From Acinetobacter colistiniresistens (GTDB lineage: Bacteria; Pseudomonadota; Gammaproteobacteria; Pseudomonadales; Moraxellaceae): 64,000 nt of DNA. Location: assembly GCF_000413935.1 (NCBI RefSeq), contig NZ_KE340380.1:62001-126000 (forward strand), written 5' to 3'. The position numbers were made by a program, and so were the translations under genes. Shown piece after piece: positions 1 through 11,206 of the stretch (positions within the stretch are counted from its first letter, which is position 1; each line of letters opens with the position of its first letter). The notes under the pieces are model-generated. The model did not search any database. It was not told the DNA's origin and saw only the letters and a list, made by a program, of their open reading frames with translations.

Positions 1-86
1 AAGTGGGGCCTAAAGCGGTGAGTAAAACACTTCCTGCACAAGCTGAAATTGGTACGCTGAAACTAAATTTCCAACGTGGTGCTTAA
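1..86 (+). CDS. C-terminal end of an unidentified protein (cut by window edge)
   Basis: The reading frame beginning at base 3 is open to a TAA at 84-86 and encodes 27 residues ending GTLKLNFQRGA. The stop lies 32 bases before the next gene, on the same strand, so this is probably the upstream member of the PepSY/flavoreductase operon. Periplasmic DUF2271 or DUF4198 proteins often occupy this place beside PepSY membrane proteins, but 27 residues are too few to decide. Confidence 0.5.
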   Translation, partial: VGPKAVSKTLPAQAEIGTLKLNFQRGA

Positions 87-118
87 TTTAAAGCCCACTC
101 ATTCATGAGGCTTGTCTC

Positions 119-709
119 TTGTATCAACGCCGTGATTTTTACCGCCATGCTCGCTATGTGCATGGTTGGTTGTCTGCCTTTGCTTTCATTGTACTGATTT
201 TTTTTGCAGCAACAGGGCTGTTACTAAATAATCCTAATTGGTTTAAATCATCCAATGATGAACAAACCGTAAAGCTTACTTTGCCAGCTGCCTTTGTCAG
301 TGCCATTCAAAAACAAGAAAATCCAAGTCAATCAATTCTGGATTTTGTTCGAGATAAGCAGCCGTTGATTGGTCGCTATAAAAGTAGCGAAGTGATGGAT
401 GGTGAAGTCATGATCCGTTTGGAGAGTCCAGCTGGTTCAACTGATGTATGGGTGTTGATGGATGAAGGACAAGTGGAAATCACGCAGAAACCCGCAAGCA
501 CTGTTTCATTGCTCAATGATCTGCATCGTGGCAAAAATGTCGGTGCCACTTGGCATTGGCTCATTGATATCAGTGCCATCATTATCATTTTATTGTCCTT
601 GGCGGGCTATATCTTATTTTTAACCATTAAAACGCGTTTAATTCAGCATGTGTTGTTAACTGCAGCAAGTTTATTGACGATTATTTTATTTATGTGGTTT
701 GCAATTTAA
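119..709 (+). CDS. PepSY-associated transmembrane protein (putative iron-reduction partner)
   Basis: An inner-membrane protein of 196 residues. Hydrophobic segments lie near residues 18-38, 146-167 and 175-195, with a periplasmic stretch of about 105 residues between the first two. The RYVHGW motif before segment 1 and the LHRG...WHWLID stretch before segment 2 are typical of PepSY_TM proteins. The start is TTG at 119, preceded by GAGG at 107-110; no in-frame ATG lies nearby. Nine bases separate it from the flavoreductase gene, so the two are probably co-transcribed. Family members are linked to reductive release of iron from siderophores, and two TonB receptors follow, so a role in iron handling is a reasonable inference. 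Nothing in the sequence names the substrate. Confidence 0.82.
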   Translation: MYQRRDFYRHARYVHGWLSAFAFIVLIFFAATGLLLNNPNWFKSSNDEQTVKLTLPAAFVSAIQKQENPSQSILDFVRDKQPLIGRYKSSEVMDGEVMIRLESPAGSTDVWVLMDEGQVEITQKPASTVSLLNDLHRGKNVGATWHWLIDISAIIIILLSLAGYILFLTIKTRLIQHVLLTAASLLTIILFMWFAI

Positions 710-718
710 GGTGAAGTC

Positions 719-2188
719 ATGACTCAGGCTGTGCTGATCGTGATTGCGATTCTCGCAATCTTATTGGGTCTGCATCTTTTTGCGATTGTGTGGTTGTACT
801 GGCAGCAAAAACAGTCGAAATCTGCTTTACAACAAGTTTCCGTTTATTTAGTGGTCTATGCCAGCCAGTCAGGACATGCGGAAGTTTGGGCAAAGCATAC
901 GGCTGAACAACTACGTTTGCTCGATGATCAAGTTATAGTTAAAGATATTCAAGATCTGAGCCACGATGATTTAATTCAGCAACACAGAATTTTATGGGTG
1001 GTGAGTACCTATGGCGAAGGCGATGCACCGGATAGTGCGCGTTCCTTTGTGAATAAATTCTTTACTGAACGTTTGGACTTGTCACATTTATCCTTCTCCG
1101 TGTTGGCATTGGGAGATCGGCGCTATGCTAACTTCTGCCAGTTTGGTCGTACACTTGAACAATGGCTAGTTCAGCAACAGGCACAAGTTTTATTTGATAC
1201 GGTTTTGGTCGATCAAATGAATAGTCGTGATTTAGAGCAATGGTTGAGTGGTCTAGAACAGCTGACTTCAATACAGTTTAGCGATTTAGCTCATTCACAT
1301 CCAATGCTGCAATTAAAGTTTGCCCATCGTCAGTGCTTAAATAAAGGCAGTGTGGGAGAACCCATTTATAAAGTCCAATTGATTGGTGATGAGGATTTAA
1401 CGTGGTCATCTGGTGATATTCTTGAAATTCAATGTGAGAACGATCTGCATGAGATCCATGATTTTTTAGGGTCACAGCAACAACCGGTCAATGCTGAATT
1501 GACTGCTCAATTAAGCGCTCTGAATTTAAGAAAATTACCAGCAAAGGCAGAACAATCTTTTGAACAATGGGTTGAAAAATTTGAGCGTTTAGCAAGACGG
1601 GAATATTCTATTGCGAGCTTGCCTGAAAATGGCTTGATTGAGTTGGTAGTCAGACAGCAACATACCATAACAGGGTTGGGTTTGGGCTCAGGTTGGTTGA
1701 CACAAGGATTGCAACAAGATCAATTGCTTCAGGCCCGGATTCGCCATAATCCAAGTTTTCATTTGCCGCATGATGACAGACCTTTGATTTTGATTGGCAA
1801 TGGGACGGGAATTGCGGGCTTGCTGGCACATTTACGCCAGAGAGAACACTGGGGTTATCAGCAAAACTGGCTGATTTTTGGTGAGCGACAACAACAGTTT
1901 GACCATCTTTACCATGCTGAAATCCATTATTGGCAGCAGCATGGTTTTCTGGATCAGGTAGATTATGCATTTTCCCGAGATCAAGCCGAAAAAATCTATG
2001 TACAAGACTGCATAAAAGCACAATCGGCCCGATTACAGAGTTGGATTCATCAAGGTGCTGCAATTTATGTTTGTGGCAGTCTCAAGGGGATGGCGAGTGG
2101 TGTCGATCAGGCCTTAAAAGAGGTTTTAGGTCTTGATTTAGTAACGCAACTTAAGCAAGAACAGCGCTATCAACGCGATGTTTATTAA
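719..2188 (+). CDS. Membrane-anchored flavodoxin/FAD reductase, CysJ-like
   Basis: 489 residues. An N-terminal membrane anchor (about 4-27) is followed by a flavodoxin domain (about 43-190) with the FMN-loop motifs YASQSGHAE at 47-55 and STYGEGDAPDSA, and LALGDRRYANFC. A ferredoxin-NADP reductase module follows: RREYSIAS (FAD binding), GNGTGIAGL and YVCGSLKGM (NADPH binding), and the C-terminal RYQRDVY. This is the diflavin layout of sulfite reductase alpha subunit and cytochrome P450 reductase, but membrane-tethered and without a hemoprotein partner. Located directly after the PepSY gene and near TonB receptors, it probably passes NADPH electrons to the PepSY protein for ferric-siderophore reduction (inference). 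It is not likely to be cysJ: no cysI or cysH lies nearby. The ATG at 719 has AAGGTGA just upstream. Confidence 0.85.
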   Translation: MTQAVLIVIAILAILLGLHLFAIVWLYWQQKQSKSALQQVSVYLVVYASQSGHAEVWAKHTAEQLRLLDDQVIVKDIQDLSHDDLIQQHRILWVVSTYGEGDAPDSARSFVNKFFTERLDLSHLSFSVLALGDRRYANFCQFGRTLEQWLVQQQAQVLFDTVLVDQMNSRDLEQWLSGLEQLTSIQFSDLAHSHPMLQLKFAHRQCLNKGSVGEPIYKVQLIGDEDLTWSSGDILEIQCENDLHEIHDFLGSQQQPVNAELTAQLSALNLRKLPAKAEQSFEQWVEKFERLARREYSIASLPENGLIELVVRQQHTITGLGLGSGWLTQGLQQDQLLQARIRHNPSFHLPHDDRPLILIGNGTGIAGLLAHLRQREHWGYQQNWLIFGERQQQFDHLYHAEIHYWQQHGFLDQVDYAFSRDQAEKIYVQDCIKAQSARLQSWIHQGAAIYVCGSLKGMASGVDQALKEVLGLDLVTQLKQEQRYQRDVY

Positions 2189-2406
2189 TCGAATTCTGCT
2201 AAAACCAGTGTTTTAATCTTACTGGCTTTTTCAAAATGATCCAGTCGATGTTCCATGATCCACCAATGGGCAGCCTCCATCAGGCGCTCAGGATCATCAT
2301 TTTTATTGGCGAAGAACGCATAAAAAGAAAGCCCGACATTTTCGCCTTTTTTGGCCATTTTTTCGTCGCAGACTTGGATGATTTTGGCTTTTAATTCGGT
2401 TCTCAT
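2185..2406 (-). CDS. Small conserved protein, DUF6500-like
   Basis: 73 residues and probably cytoplasmic, with no signal peptide or membrane segment. The GLSFYAFFANKNDDPE core followed by HWWI and LDHFEKASKI looks like the small family I know as DUF6500, whose function is unknown; the name is from memory. The gene is convergent with the flavoreductase gene and their stop codons overlap by four bases. The ribosome binding site is weak. The conserved-looking aromatic core and good codon use argue for a real gene. Confidence 0.65.
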   Translation of the reverse strand: MRTELKAKIIQVCDEKMAKKGENVGLSFYAFFANKNDDPERLMEAAHWWIMEHRLDHFEKASKIKTLVLAEFD

Positions 2407-2501
2407 ATTGTTCTAGGCTTTGAAGGGTAAATTGGGCTGAAGAGCATAGCATTCTAAATACAAACGACCGTTATGCTTTGGTTTAATAGGTATGCTGGAA
2501 T

Positions 2502-2533
2502 TAAAAAGCCAGCGATGGATAGGCTGACTTTAA
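2502..2533 (-). terminator. Intrinsic terminator of the leftward TonB receptor gene
   Basis: On the minus strand GTCAGCC and GCTGGC pair around an 8-9 base loop, and the hairpin is followed by TTTTTAATT. It lies about 35 bases past the receptor stop codon. Confidence 0.6.
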
Positions 2534-2564
2534 ACATTTGAATCATTCTAAAGAGAAATTAGGC

Positions 2565-4637
2565 TTAAAACTTTTTCTCTAAGGTTAACTGGAAGGACGG
2601 AATACTCTCATTGATTCGCGCTTGATACAGGCTACCATCGACTTGGTTGGTTAAGCGCTCTTTATAGTGAGTACTTAATAGATTATTGAGATTGAGGCTT
2701 GCTGCCCAGCCATGAGTAAAACGTTTGGTTGCACTGAGGTCTAAACTGAAACGCTGATTGGTGGTTCTATCATAGGGCTGACCATCCAAAGCTCGCGTAA
2801 ATTCAGGGGTATAACTGACATTCATACTGGTTGATAGCTGCCATGGCTTATAGCTATAGGATAAGCCTGCACTGGTATTATAAGGTGCTACATCGCTGAC
2901 TAGACGCTCATTATGCTGCCCATCTTCAATTTTGGCGCGAATTGTTGATACTTGCCCATTAAGCATAAATGAATGCCCAGCTTCGGTTTGTTTGAGCGCA
3001 TAGCGTCCAGAGAGTTCAACCCCATAAGTCGTGGCCTGATCTTGGTTTTGTGGTCGTTCCACATAACGTGTACCTTCCAGTGCGATGACTTTCTCAATGT
3101 AATCTTTAATTTCGCGATGATACGCGGTTAGGCTGATACCACCACTCGCGGAGTCATAGGCAAGGGTTGATTCGGCTGCACGAATTTTTTCTGGTTTCAG
3201 GTTGGGATTGCCACCACGATCAGGATTATTCAGGCTACCTGCATCACTATCGGTTGAGACAGTAACATTCGGGACAAGCCGATCTGTATTGGGGCTTTTA
3301 AATGCTTGGCTTAAGTTGGTCTGAATTGACCATTGTTCAGTCAGGTCAAAACGGTATGCCAAAACAGGACTGAGATGTTGATCTTGATAATCGACCAAGC
3401 CGGAACGATTGAGCCATTCTTGACGGGCCCCTAAAGTCAAGGTTTGACGCTCGGTGAAGCGCCAACTGCCTTCAGCATAAACAGCATAACGTTGCTCATC
3501 GAGGCTTTTACTGACATTGCTGTCCAGTTCATTACTACGGGTATCAAAGCCAAATTTGACTTGGCGATCTTTATCTAACTTTCGTACACCATCATAAGCA
3601 AACCCATACTGGTTCACGGTTTCATCTGTATAGATAGTGCTGGCTAGAGAGCGAGTACGTTGTGTCTCCGTTTGACGCTCGACAGAGAGTCGAATCTTAT
3701 CACTCAGGTCTTTATCTTTACGTTCATAACGGGTGTTTAAACGAATACTATCATTCTTGTCATCCTGAGTTTGATTGGCCGAATAGCCATCCATTTTGAT
3801 ATTGCGATAGAACAATTCTGCAATCAGTTTTTGTTGGTCATCCAGATCATATTGCAAACGGGGAGAGAACATTTGCATGGTACGGTTAATGGTACGAAGT
3901 TGCTCACGCGTTCCTGCTGCCGTTTCTGTCTTGGTGACCGAGGTGTTATCCATCCACATTTGATTGGCTGAAACACTGTATGACCACTGGTTTTCACGCC
4001 CATCAGCTTGAATGTTAATTTGTTTGCGTTCAGCTTGTTGTTCACCGCTATCACGTAAACCATAGCCTAATTTTACTGTGCCGTTTAAACGGGTATCTAG
4101 CGGTTCTTTTAAAATAATATTGATCACGGCAGAGGAGGCGACCGAAGCCTGTGCGACGCTCGGCTGTTTGATGACTTCGATTCGTTCGATCATTTCCGGA
4201 GTGATGGTATCAATGACAGACATACCGCCACGTGGGCCACCTTGAACAGGTTCACCGTTGACTAAAAAAGTGGGTGCGCCGCCACCACGAAAGCGCATTC
4301 CCGAAGCGCCACTGCCACCGCGAGGGCCTTGTCCAAAAGCGGGAATCTGAAAGCCAGCAGCGCGTCGTAATGCATCCATAACTGATTGATCCCCATATTG
4401 AAGCATTTCTTCACGGGTAATAACCGTTTTAGGTACAGCACTAATGTCATCATCTTTTACTTTTTTAGGCTCTGCTGAAGCTTTGAATGAAAGTGTTGGC
4501 AAAACTTGTGTATTTGATTCTGAGGGTGTGGAAGAGGGAGCCTCAGGCTGAGGCTCAGATGCAAAAATTGAAGCACTGATACTCAATAACGCTGTACTCA
4601 GCACACTGAGCTTTCCACAATAAACAGAATATCTCAT
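2565..4637 (-). CDS. TonB-dependent outer-membrane receptor
   Basis: 690 residues from the ATG at 4637, which opens a clean signal peptide (MRYSVYCGKLSVLSTALLSI... cut near ASIFASEP). A TTG eight codons upstream is also in frame but less likely. The plug domain (about 50-170) contains SVMDALRRAAGFQIP, FLVNGEPVQGG and IERIEVIKQPSVAQASV followed by VINIILKEP, the usual TonB plug pattern. A 22-strand barrel follows, with NPNLKPEKIRAAEST in the long extracellular region and a C-terminal phenylalanine (LTLEKKF). The plug has an unusual glycine-rich loop (GQGPRGGSGASGMRFRGGG). The substrate cannot be assigned; ferric siderophore or heme are the usual ones. It is divergent from the second receptor across a region carrying a Fur box, although that box is closer to the other gene. 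Confidence 0.9.
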   Translation of the reverse strand: MRYSVYCGKLSVLSTALLSISASIFASEPQPEAPSSTPSESNTQVLPTLSFKASAEPKKVKDDDISAVPKTVITREEMLQYGDQSVMDALRRAAGFQIPAFGQGPRGGSGASGMRFRGGGAPTFLVNGEPVQGGPRGGMSVIDTITPEMIERIEVIKQPSVAQASVASSAVINIILKEPLDTRLNGTVKLGYGLRDSGEQQAERKQINIQADGRENQWSYSVSANQMWMDNTSVTKTETAAGTREQLRTINRTMQMFSPRLQYDLDDQQKLIAELFYRNIKMDGYSANQTQDDKNDSIRLNTRYERKDKDLSDKIRLSVERQTETQRTRSLASTIYTDETVNQYGFAYDGVRKLDKDRQVKFGFDTRSNELDSNVSKSLDEQRYAVYAEGSWRFTERQTLTLGARQEWLNRSGLVDYQDQHLSPVLAYRFDLTEQWSIQTNLSQAFKSPNTDRLVPNVTVSTDSDAGSLNNPDRGGNPNLKPEKIRAAESTLAYDSASGGISLTAYHREIKDYIEKVIALEGTRYVERPQNQDQATTYGVELSGRYALKQTEAGHSFMLNGQVSTIRAKIEDGQHNERLVSDVAPYNTSAGLSYSYKPWQLSTSMNVSYTPEFTRALDGQPYDRTTNQRFSLDLSATKRFTHGWAASLNLNNLLSTHYKERLTNQVDGSLYQARINESIPSFQLTLEKKF

Positions 4638-4834
4638 TCTAAAACCCCAAAAAAAGATCAAATTATTTTGGCTGTAGCCTAATGTAAAATTGTGTAGAAA
4701 AATGGAATTTATAAGGACTAACTCAAAGATTTAAAAAATATTTTTAGAATTTTTCAGAAGACTAAAAAAGCAAGCCTTTATTTTAAATGAATAATAAATG
4801 GCCTGTTTAGTTAAAATTTAATGTAAAAAATGAT

Positions 4835-4853
4835 GAAAATGAGAATGATTTTT
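4835..4853. promoter_or_regulatory. Fur box
   Basis: gaaaatgagaatgattttt matches the 19-bp Fur consensus GATAATGATAATCATTATC at 14 positions by my count. It lies about 70 bases upstream of the rightward siderophore receptor start, in very AT-rich DNA, and about 200 bases upstream of the leftward receptor. Repression of at least the rightward gene by Fe-Fur is expected. Confidence 0.75.
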
Positions 4854-4921
4854 ATTAAAATTGTAATTGTTTTTTATTTTTAATCTTTTTTTAATTTTTG
4901 TCTGAATTTTTTGAGAATTTT

Positions 4922-7126
4922 ATGCGTTATTTTTATCCAACTTTGATGAGCAAGCCCGCTTTTAAATTTAGCTTGCTTAGCTTGATGCTCCTCCAGGCCC
5001 AATATGCTGCTGCAAATGAGGCCACGTCATCAACTGCCGTTATGCCAACCATTAAAATTGAAGCAATGAGTGAGCTGGATCCGATCAAAAGCTATATCGA
5101 TTATGATCAGGCAAGTGTCACCCGTAATGGCCTCAAGAAAAAAGACATTCCGCAAACCATCGATACGATCGATGTGCAAAAATATAAAATTTATGGGGCC
5201 AATGATCTGAGTGTCATGCTACAGGGGACGCCAGGTGTAACCACGACATATGACACTCGTGGCGATGGCATCATGATTCGTGGATTTGGGGCGGATACAA
5301 GTGATATCTACCGCAATGGTGTACGTGAAGGGGGCCAAGTACGCCGTAGTACTGCAAATGTCGAACGCATCGAGATTTTAAAAGGTCCTGCATCTGTGCT
5401 TTATGGTCGCGGTGCGGGTGGTGGTGTCGTGAATATGGTTACTAAGTTTGCTAATTTTGATTCAAAAAGTTCTGTGGGTGTTTATGGCGGTTCTTATGAA
5501 AATATTGGTGGTACTTTAGATATCAATCAAGTGGTGAATGATAATTGGGCTATACGTTTAGTCGGTGAAAAATCAGATACCAATAGTTTTCGTTCAGGTA
5601 TTGGTACAAAACAGGCTATGTTCTCACCGAGTGTGACCTATCGAAGTGACGATGAAAAACTATTATGGACGACAGAATATACCTATGACAAATTGGATCG
5701 TATTCCAGATCGGGGACCGTCGTTTTCGGTATTAAGTCGTTTTCCTGAAAATATCTTGAGAGAAACAGGTTTTGCAACTTTATCAGATTTCATTATTGAT
5801 GAATTACAAACAGTCCGTACTGACTTAAAGTACGAATTTTCGCCAGATTGGAAGCTTCATTGGGCATTAAGCTATAGACAAGCTAATCAAGATTTCGATA
5901 ATTTCTTTGGAGGAAGTTATTGCACTGATAATGCAAAAGGATGCAAATCAGGCTATATCAAACAATCCTATGCTTGGCAAGAAACCATGAATAAAACGAC
6001 AACAAATACCTTTGATATTACGGGTAAGTTTAATACGGGTAAATTAGAACACCAAGTAATGCTAGGAGTGGATTGGTCACATGAAGACCGAGAGCCGAAG
6101 TTGGGTAATTACTCAAGTGGTGATAAAGCCGGACTCTATTATCAGTTGATCAATCCATATAATACAAAAGACTACCAAACCTCCTTTGATCGTAGTTCTG
6201 GTCGACCAAATGCAACATCTTACACACACCAAAATAATGATAGTTTAGCATTTTTTGTACAGGACTTAATTTCATTGACACCAACACTTAAAATGATGCT
6301 TGGTGCTCGTTATGATCAATTCGAAGTTAAAACACGAGATACATTGATTGGTTCAAAAACATATGGACAATCTGTTTCTATGAATTCTGAGACATTTAGC
6401 CCGAATGTCGGTTTTGTTTGGCAACCTATCGAAAGCCAAAGTTTCTATACTTCATATAGTAAAAGTTTTGCCCCCTTTGGTGGTAGTGCAGGAGTTTCAC
6501 CATTTACCAATGGAACAGTTGATTTGAGAACCGTGAATGCTGAACCTCAATATAATGAGCAATATGAAGTTGGCGTAAAAAGTGATTGGTTCAATGATCG
6601 CCTGAACACTCAGTTCTCGGTATTTGATATACGTAAAAAAAATATTCGTTATCGTCCCGATCCTGACAATCGACCTTTTGATTATGTGGTTGGAGGAGAA
6701 CATCAGTCAAAAGGAGCCGAGTTCAGTTTTATTGGGCGTGTGTTAGATAATGTATTTGTTCGTGGTGGTTATGGATATACAGATGCAAAGGTAAAAGAGG
6801 ATAAAGATAAGTCAGCAAGTGCTGGTCATTACTTAGCAAACGTCGCAAAAAATACAGGTAATTTATTTATTCGTTATTTGCCTGTTGAAAATATTTATAC
6901 AGAGGTTGGTGCGACCTATAATGGTTCTCTTTATACGAATATTTCAAATGCCCCTGATACAAAGCTTGATGCTTGGACGCGTTTAGATGCTGCCGTCGGT
7001 TATAAGGGAGAGCATTGGGGCGCGACGTTAGCAGTGAGCAATCTTACAGATAAGGTATATTGGAGATCGAATACAATGCCAGGCACGCCACGTAACTTTT
7101 TGGTGCGTTTGAACTACCAGTTCTAA
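4922..7126 (+). CDS. TonB-dependent siderophore receptor
   Basis: 734 residues from the ATG at 4922. A TTG at 4898 is in frame, and an ATG at 4946 would give a shorter signal peptide (MSKPAFKFSLLSLMLLQAQYAAA); the start is therefore uncertain by up to 16 codons. The plug carries KKDIPQTIDTID, MLQGTPGVTT, GDGIMIRGFGADTSDIYRNG and ERIEILKGPASVLYGRGAGG, the signature of the siderophore subfamily (FhuA/FhuE/Fiu type). The barrel ends NLTDKVYW...RNFLVRLNYQF with the terminal aromatic needed for outer-membrane insertion. A Fur box sits upstream and a strong terminator follows, so it is probably monocistronic and iron-repressed. The ligand is not evident. The reductase and PepSY genes some 2.7 kb away may act on iron delivered here. 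Confidence 0.93.
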   Translation: MRYFYPTLMSKPAFKFSLLSLMLLQAQYAAANEATSSTAVMPTIKIEAMSELDPIKSYIDYDQASVTRNGLKKKDIPQTIDTIDVQKYKIYGANDLSVMLQGTPGVTTTYDTRGDGIMIRGFGADTSDIYRNGVREGGQVRRSTANVERIEILKGPASVLYGRGAGGGVVNMVTKFANFDSKSSVGVYGGSYENIGGTLDINQVVNDNWAIRLVGEKSDTNSFRSGIGTKQAMFSPSVTYRSDDEKLLWTTEYTYDKLDRIPDRGPSFSVLSRFPENILRETGFATLSDFIIDELQTVRTDLKYEFSPDWKLHWALSYRQANQDFDNFFGGSYCTDNAKGCKSGYIKQSYAWQETMNKTTTNTFDITGKFNTGKLEHQVMLGVDWSHEDREPKLGNYSSGDKAGLYYQLINPYNTKDYQTSFDRSSGRPNATSYTHQNNDSLAFFVQDLISLTPTLKMMLGARYDQFEVKTRDTLIGSKTYGQSVSMNSETFSPNVGFVWQPIESQSFYTSYSKSFAPFGGSAGVSPFTNGTVDLRTVNAEPQYNEQYEVGVKSDWFNDRLNTQFSVFDIRKKNIRYRPDPDNRPFDYVVGGEHQSKGAEFSFIGRVLDNVFVRGGYGYTDAKVKEDKDKSASAGHYLANVAKNTGNLFIRYLPVENIYTEVGATYNGSLYTNISNAPDTKLDAWTRLDAAVGYKGEHWGATLAVSNLTDKVYWRSNTMPGTPRNFLVRLNYQF

Positions 7127-7148
7127 GCTAAATAGTTGTTGTGACGTT

Positions 7149-7185
7149 GAGCACTTTTCCGAGGGAAAGTGCTCTTTTGTTTTTA
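7149..7185 (+). terminator. Intrinsic terminator after the siderophore receptor
   Basis: GAGCACTTT and AAAGTGCTC form a 9-bp stem around TCCGAGGG, followed by TTTTGTTTTT. Confidence 0.9.
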
Positions 7186-7440
7186 CATACTGAAAATAAA
7201 CTATTTTTTCTACAAGAAAGATGTGATTTATATCTATCTTATTGAATTATATAAAATGTAATTGCTAAAAAAACTGGAATATTCTAATATTTGATTGAGC
7301 GAAAATTAAGCGGAAAAATTATTAAAATAGCTATATAATTGTGATGTAGTTATCATTTGTGATTTTAATATGCGTTTTTGTTCTCGTTTTCCTTCTTTTT
7401 TGTTAGCATTAAAGAAAACTTTATAATAGAGATAATAATA
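7186..7440. other. AT-rich intergenic stretch with no recognisable gene
   Basis: Between the receptor terminator and the small gene at 7441 I see only AT-rich sequence. It presumably contains the small gene's promoter. No further hairpin or operator stands out. Confidence 0.5.
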
Positions 7441-7626
7441 ATGAAGATTAAAATTGCGATTGCTTTGGCCTTTTTTGTGTTCATTTTGGGTTATGTTGCT
7501 TATGTGGATGCCCAAGCGAAGAAACGTCAAGAGCTATTAAAAATTGTTCAAGATGCTGAAAACAGCTTGAACACAATACAACATAATCCGCATACGCATT
7601 TATCCTCATATCAGCGTAGTCATTAG
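7441..7626 (+). CDS. Small single-pass membrane or secreted protein, function unknown
   Basis: 61 residues. MKIKIAIALAFFVFILGYVAYV is a strong N-terminal hydrophobic segment that could be a membrane anchor or an uncleaved signal. It is followed by a charged, probably helical stretch (QAKKRQELLKIVQDAENSL) and a histidine-rich tail (HNPHTH, QRSH). The reading frame stays open for 21 codons upstream, but the ATG at 7441 is the natural start because it opens the hydrophobic segment; GAG lies about 10 bases ahead. It stands alone between two terminator-like regions. I do not recognise the family. Confidence 0.6.
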   Translation: MKIKIAIALAFFVFILGYVAYVDAQAKKRQELLKIVQDAENSLNTIQHNPHTHLSSYQRSH

Positions 7627-7748
7627 TTTTGGAACGGTATATGAGGTTATTCTTGACTCAATGAACTGAGATTGAGCATGAAATGCGCTTTTTTTGTATT
7701 GAGCTACTCAAGTTTTGAATAGAATCTGTTAAAATATTTGCCATTCAA

Positions 7749-7781
7749 TAAAAAGCTGCATCTTGTTATGCGGCTTTTTAC
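7749..7781. terminator. Terminator-like hairpin upstream of the purine permease
   Basis: AAAAAGCTGCAT pairs with ATGCGGCTTTTT (one G-U pair), with a run of T on the right. It may end transcription from the small gene at 7441. It also lies 171 bases ahead of the permease start, so it could act as an attenuator if a promoter lies to its left. The rest of the 326-base gap (7627-7952) shows another weak GCAT/ATGC hairpin with a T run near 7675-7696 and no purine-riboswitch core. Confidence 0.6.
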
Positions 7782-7952
7782 GTTTTGATATCGGAATCGG
7801 ATTTATACATATCCTCTGCGTAGCAAGTGCAAAGCTGGCATATAGATTGCTTCTAGCCTTGTATACCTTTTTGTGTACATTCAAAAAAGATTGCAAACAC
7901 AAACGTATAGATTTCACATTCTACGATCTTAGATTTCAACAGGTGCTATGTT

Positions 7953-10384
<2,432 letters not shown>

Positions 10385-10387
10385 ATT

Positions 10388-10416
10388 AAAAAAAACCGCG
10401 TTAAGCGGTTTTTTTT
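10388..10416. terminator. Bidirectional terminator, deaminase / cytochrome b561
   Basis: AAAACCGC and GCGGTTTT pair around GTTAA, flanked by A and T runs, between two convergent genes. Confidence 0.9.
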
Positions 10417-10427
10417 AAGCCTAAAAT

Positions 10428-10982
10428 TTATTTAGGCTGGCGTAACATGCTAAGTAACACATTATCTTTATCAATCAGGTGATGTTTAATTGCAGCTAAA
10501 GCATGTCCAGCCACCAATAAACCAGCAAACCAAGAGAGGTAAATGTGTAAAGGTTTTACAATGGCGAGCAAGTCTGGATTATCTTGTACTAAACGTGGAA
10601 TTTCGAATAAGTACAAGACTGGTGCGGGATGCCCAGCACTCCAACTAAATAAGCAGCCTGTAATTGGAAGTGCAAGCAGCATTAAATAAAGTAAGAAGTG
10701 TCCAACATGTGCCAAGGTTTTCATCATTGGTGACATGGTGTCGGGAAGTTGTGGGACAGGGTGGGTATAGCGCCAAAAAATACGGATAACCACCAGAAAG
10801 ATAATGGTGGTGGCAATATTCTTATGTAGGGTAATCACATTGCCCTTAAAGCTTCCATCAACGTCATAACTGAGGAAGTTACCACTATAGAAACCAATCA
10901 ACCAGGCGGCAATGAAAATAGCAGCCATGAGCCAATGAATAACTTGTGCCGTGCGAGTGTAATATTGTGCTGAGGTTGACAT
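10428..10982 (-). CDS. Cytochrome b561
   Basis: 184 residues with four predicted membrane spans (about 14-32, 50-68, 85-110 and 145-165). Histidines suited to binding heme b lie in the spans: AQVIHWLMA, TLHKNIATTI, LAHVGHFLLY and GHALAAIKHH. The N-terminal YYTRTAQVIHW is characteristic of the bacterial b561 family, which moves electrons between quinol and periplasmic acceptors; E. coli CybB is a superoxide:quinone oxidoreductase. It stands alone, convergent with the deaminase. The 224-base region to its right is shared with the divergent lipoprotein gene and should hold both promoters. Confidence 0.88.
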   Translation of the reverse strand: MSTSAQYYTRTAQVIHWLMAAIFIAAWLIGFYSGNFLSYDVDGSFKGNVITLHKNIATTIIFLVVIRIFWRYTHPVPQLPDTMSPMMKTLAHVGHFLLYLMLLALPITGCLFSWSAGHPAPVLYLFEIPRLVQDNPDLLAIVKPLHIYLSWFAGLLVAGHALAAIKHHLIDKDNVLLSMLRQPK

Positions 10983-11206
10983 TGCAACATCCTGGCTTTG
11001 TTATAGGTAATTATTTTTAATAATAGATATCCCATTGAGGTTCTCCTACAGTGTAAATGTAACGGAGCGTTTTATGCTTGGAACGGTCAGAAGGGGAATC
11101 TTAAGTTATAATTGTTTTATTATGTAAAGATTATCTAGAGTCATATCATAAAATGTGTCGTTTAGGCACAATACGCCTGCCAAAATTTAGATACAGGTTA
11201 GAAATC

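Noticed and set aside
1650..2063. 137-codon minus-strand ORF inside the flavoreductase gene
   Set aside because: Overlaps the conserved FAD/NADPH domains on the other strand and has no protein-like features of its own.
719..2188. Calling the flavoreductase cysJ
   Set aside because: It has a membrane anchor, sits with a PepSY gene and TonB receptors, and no sulfite reductase hemoprotein gene is nearby.
7627..7952. Possible purine riboswitch ahead of the permease
   Set aside because: None of the conserved core of purine riboswitches is visible; only terminator-like hairpins are present.
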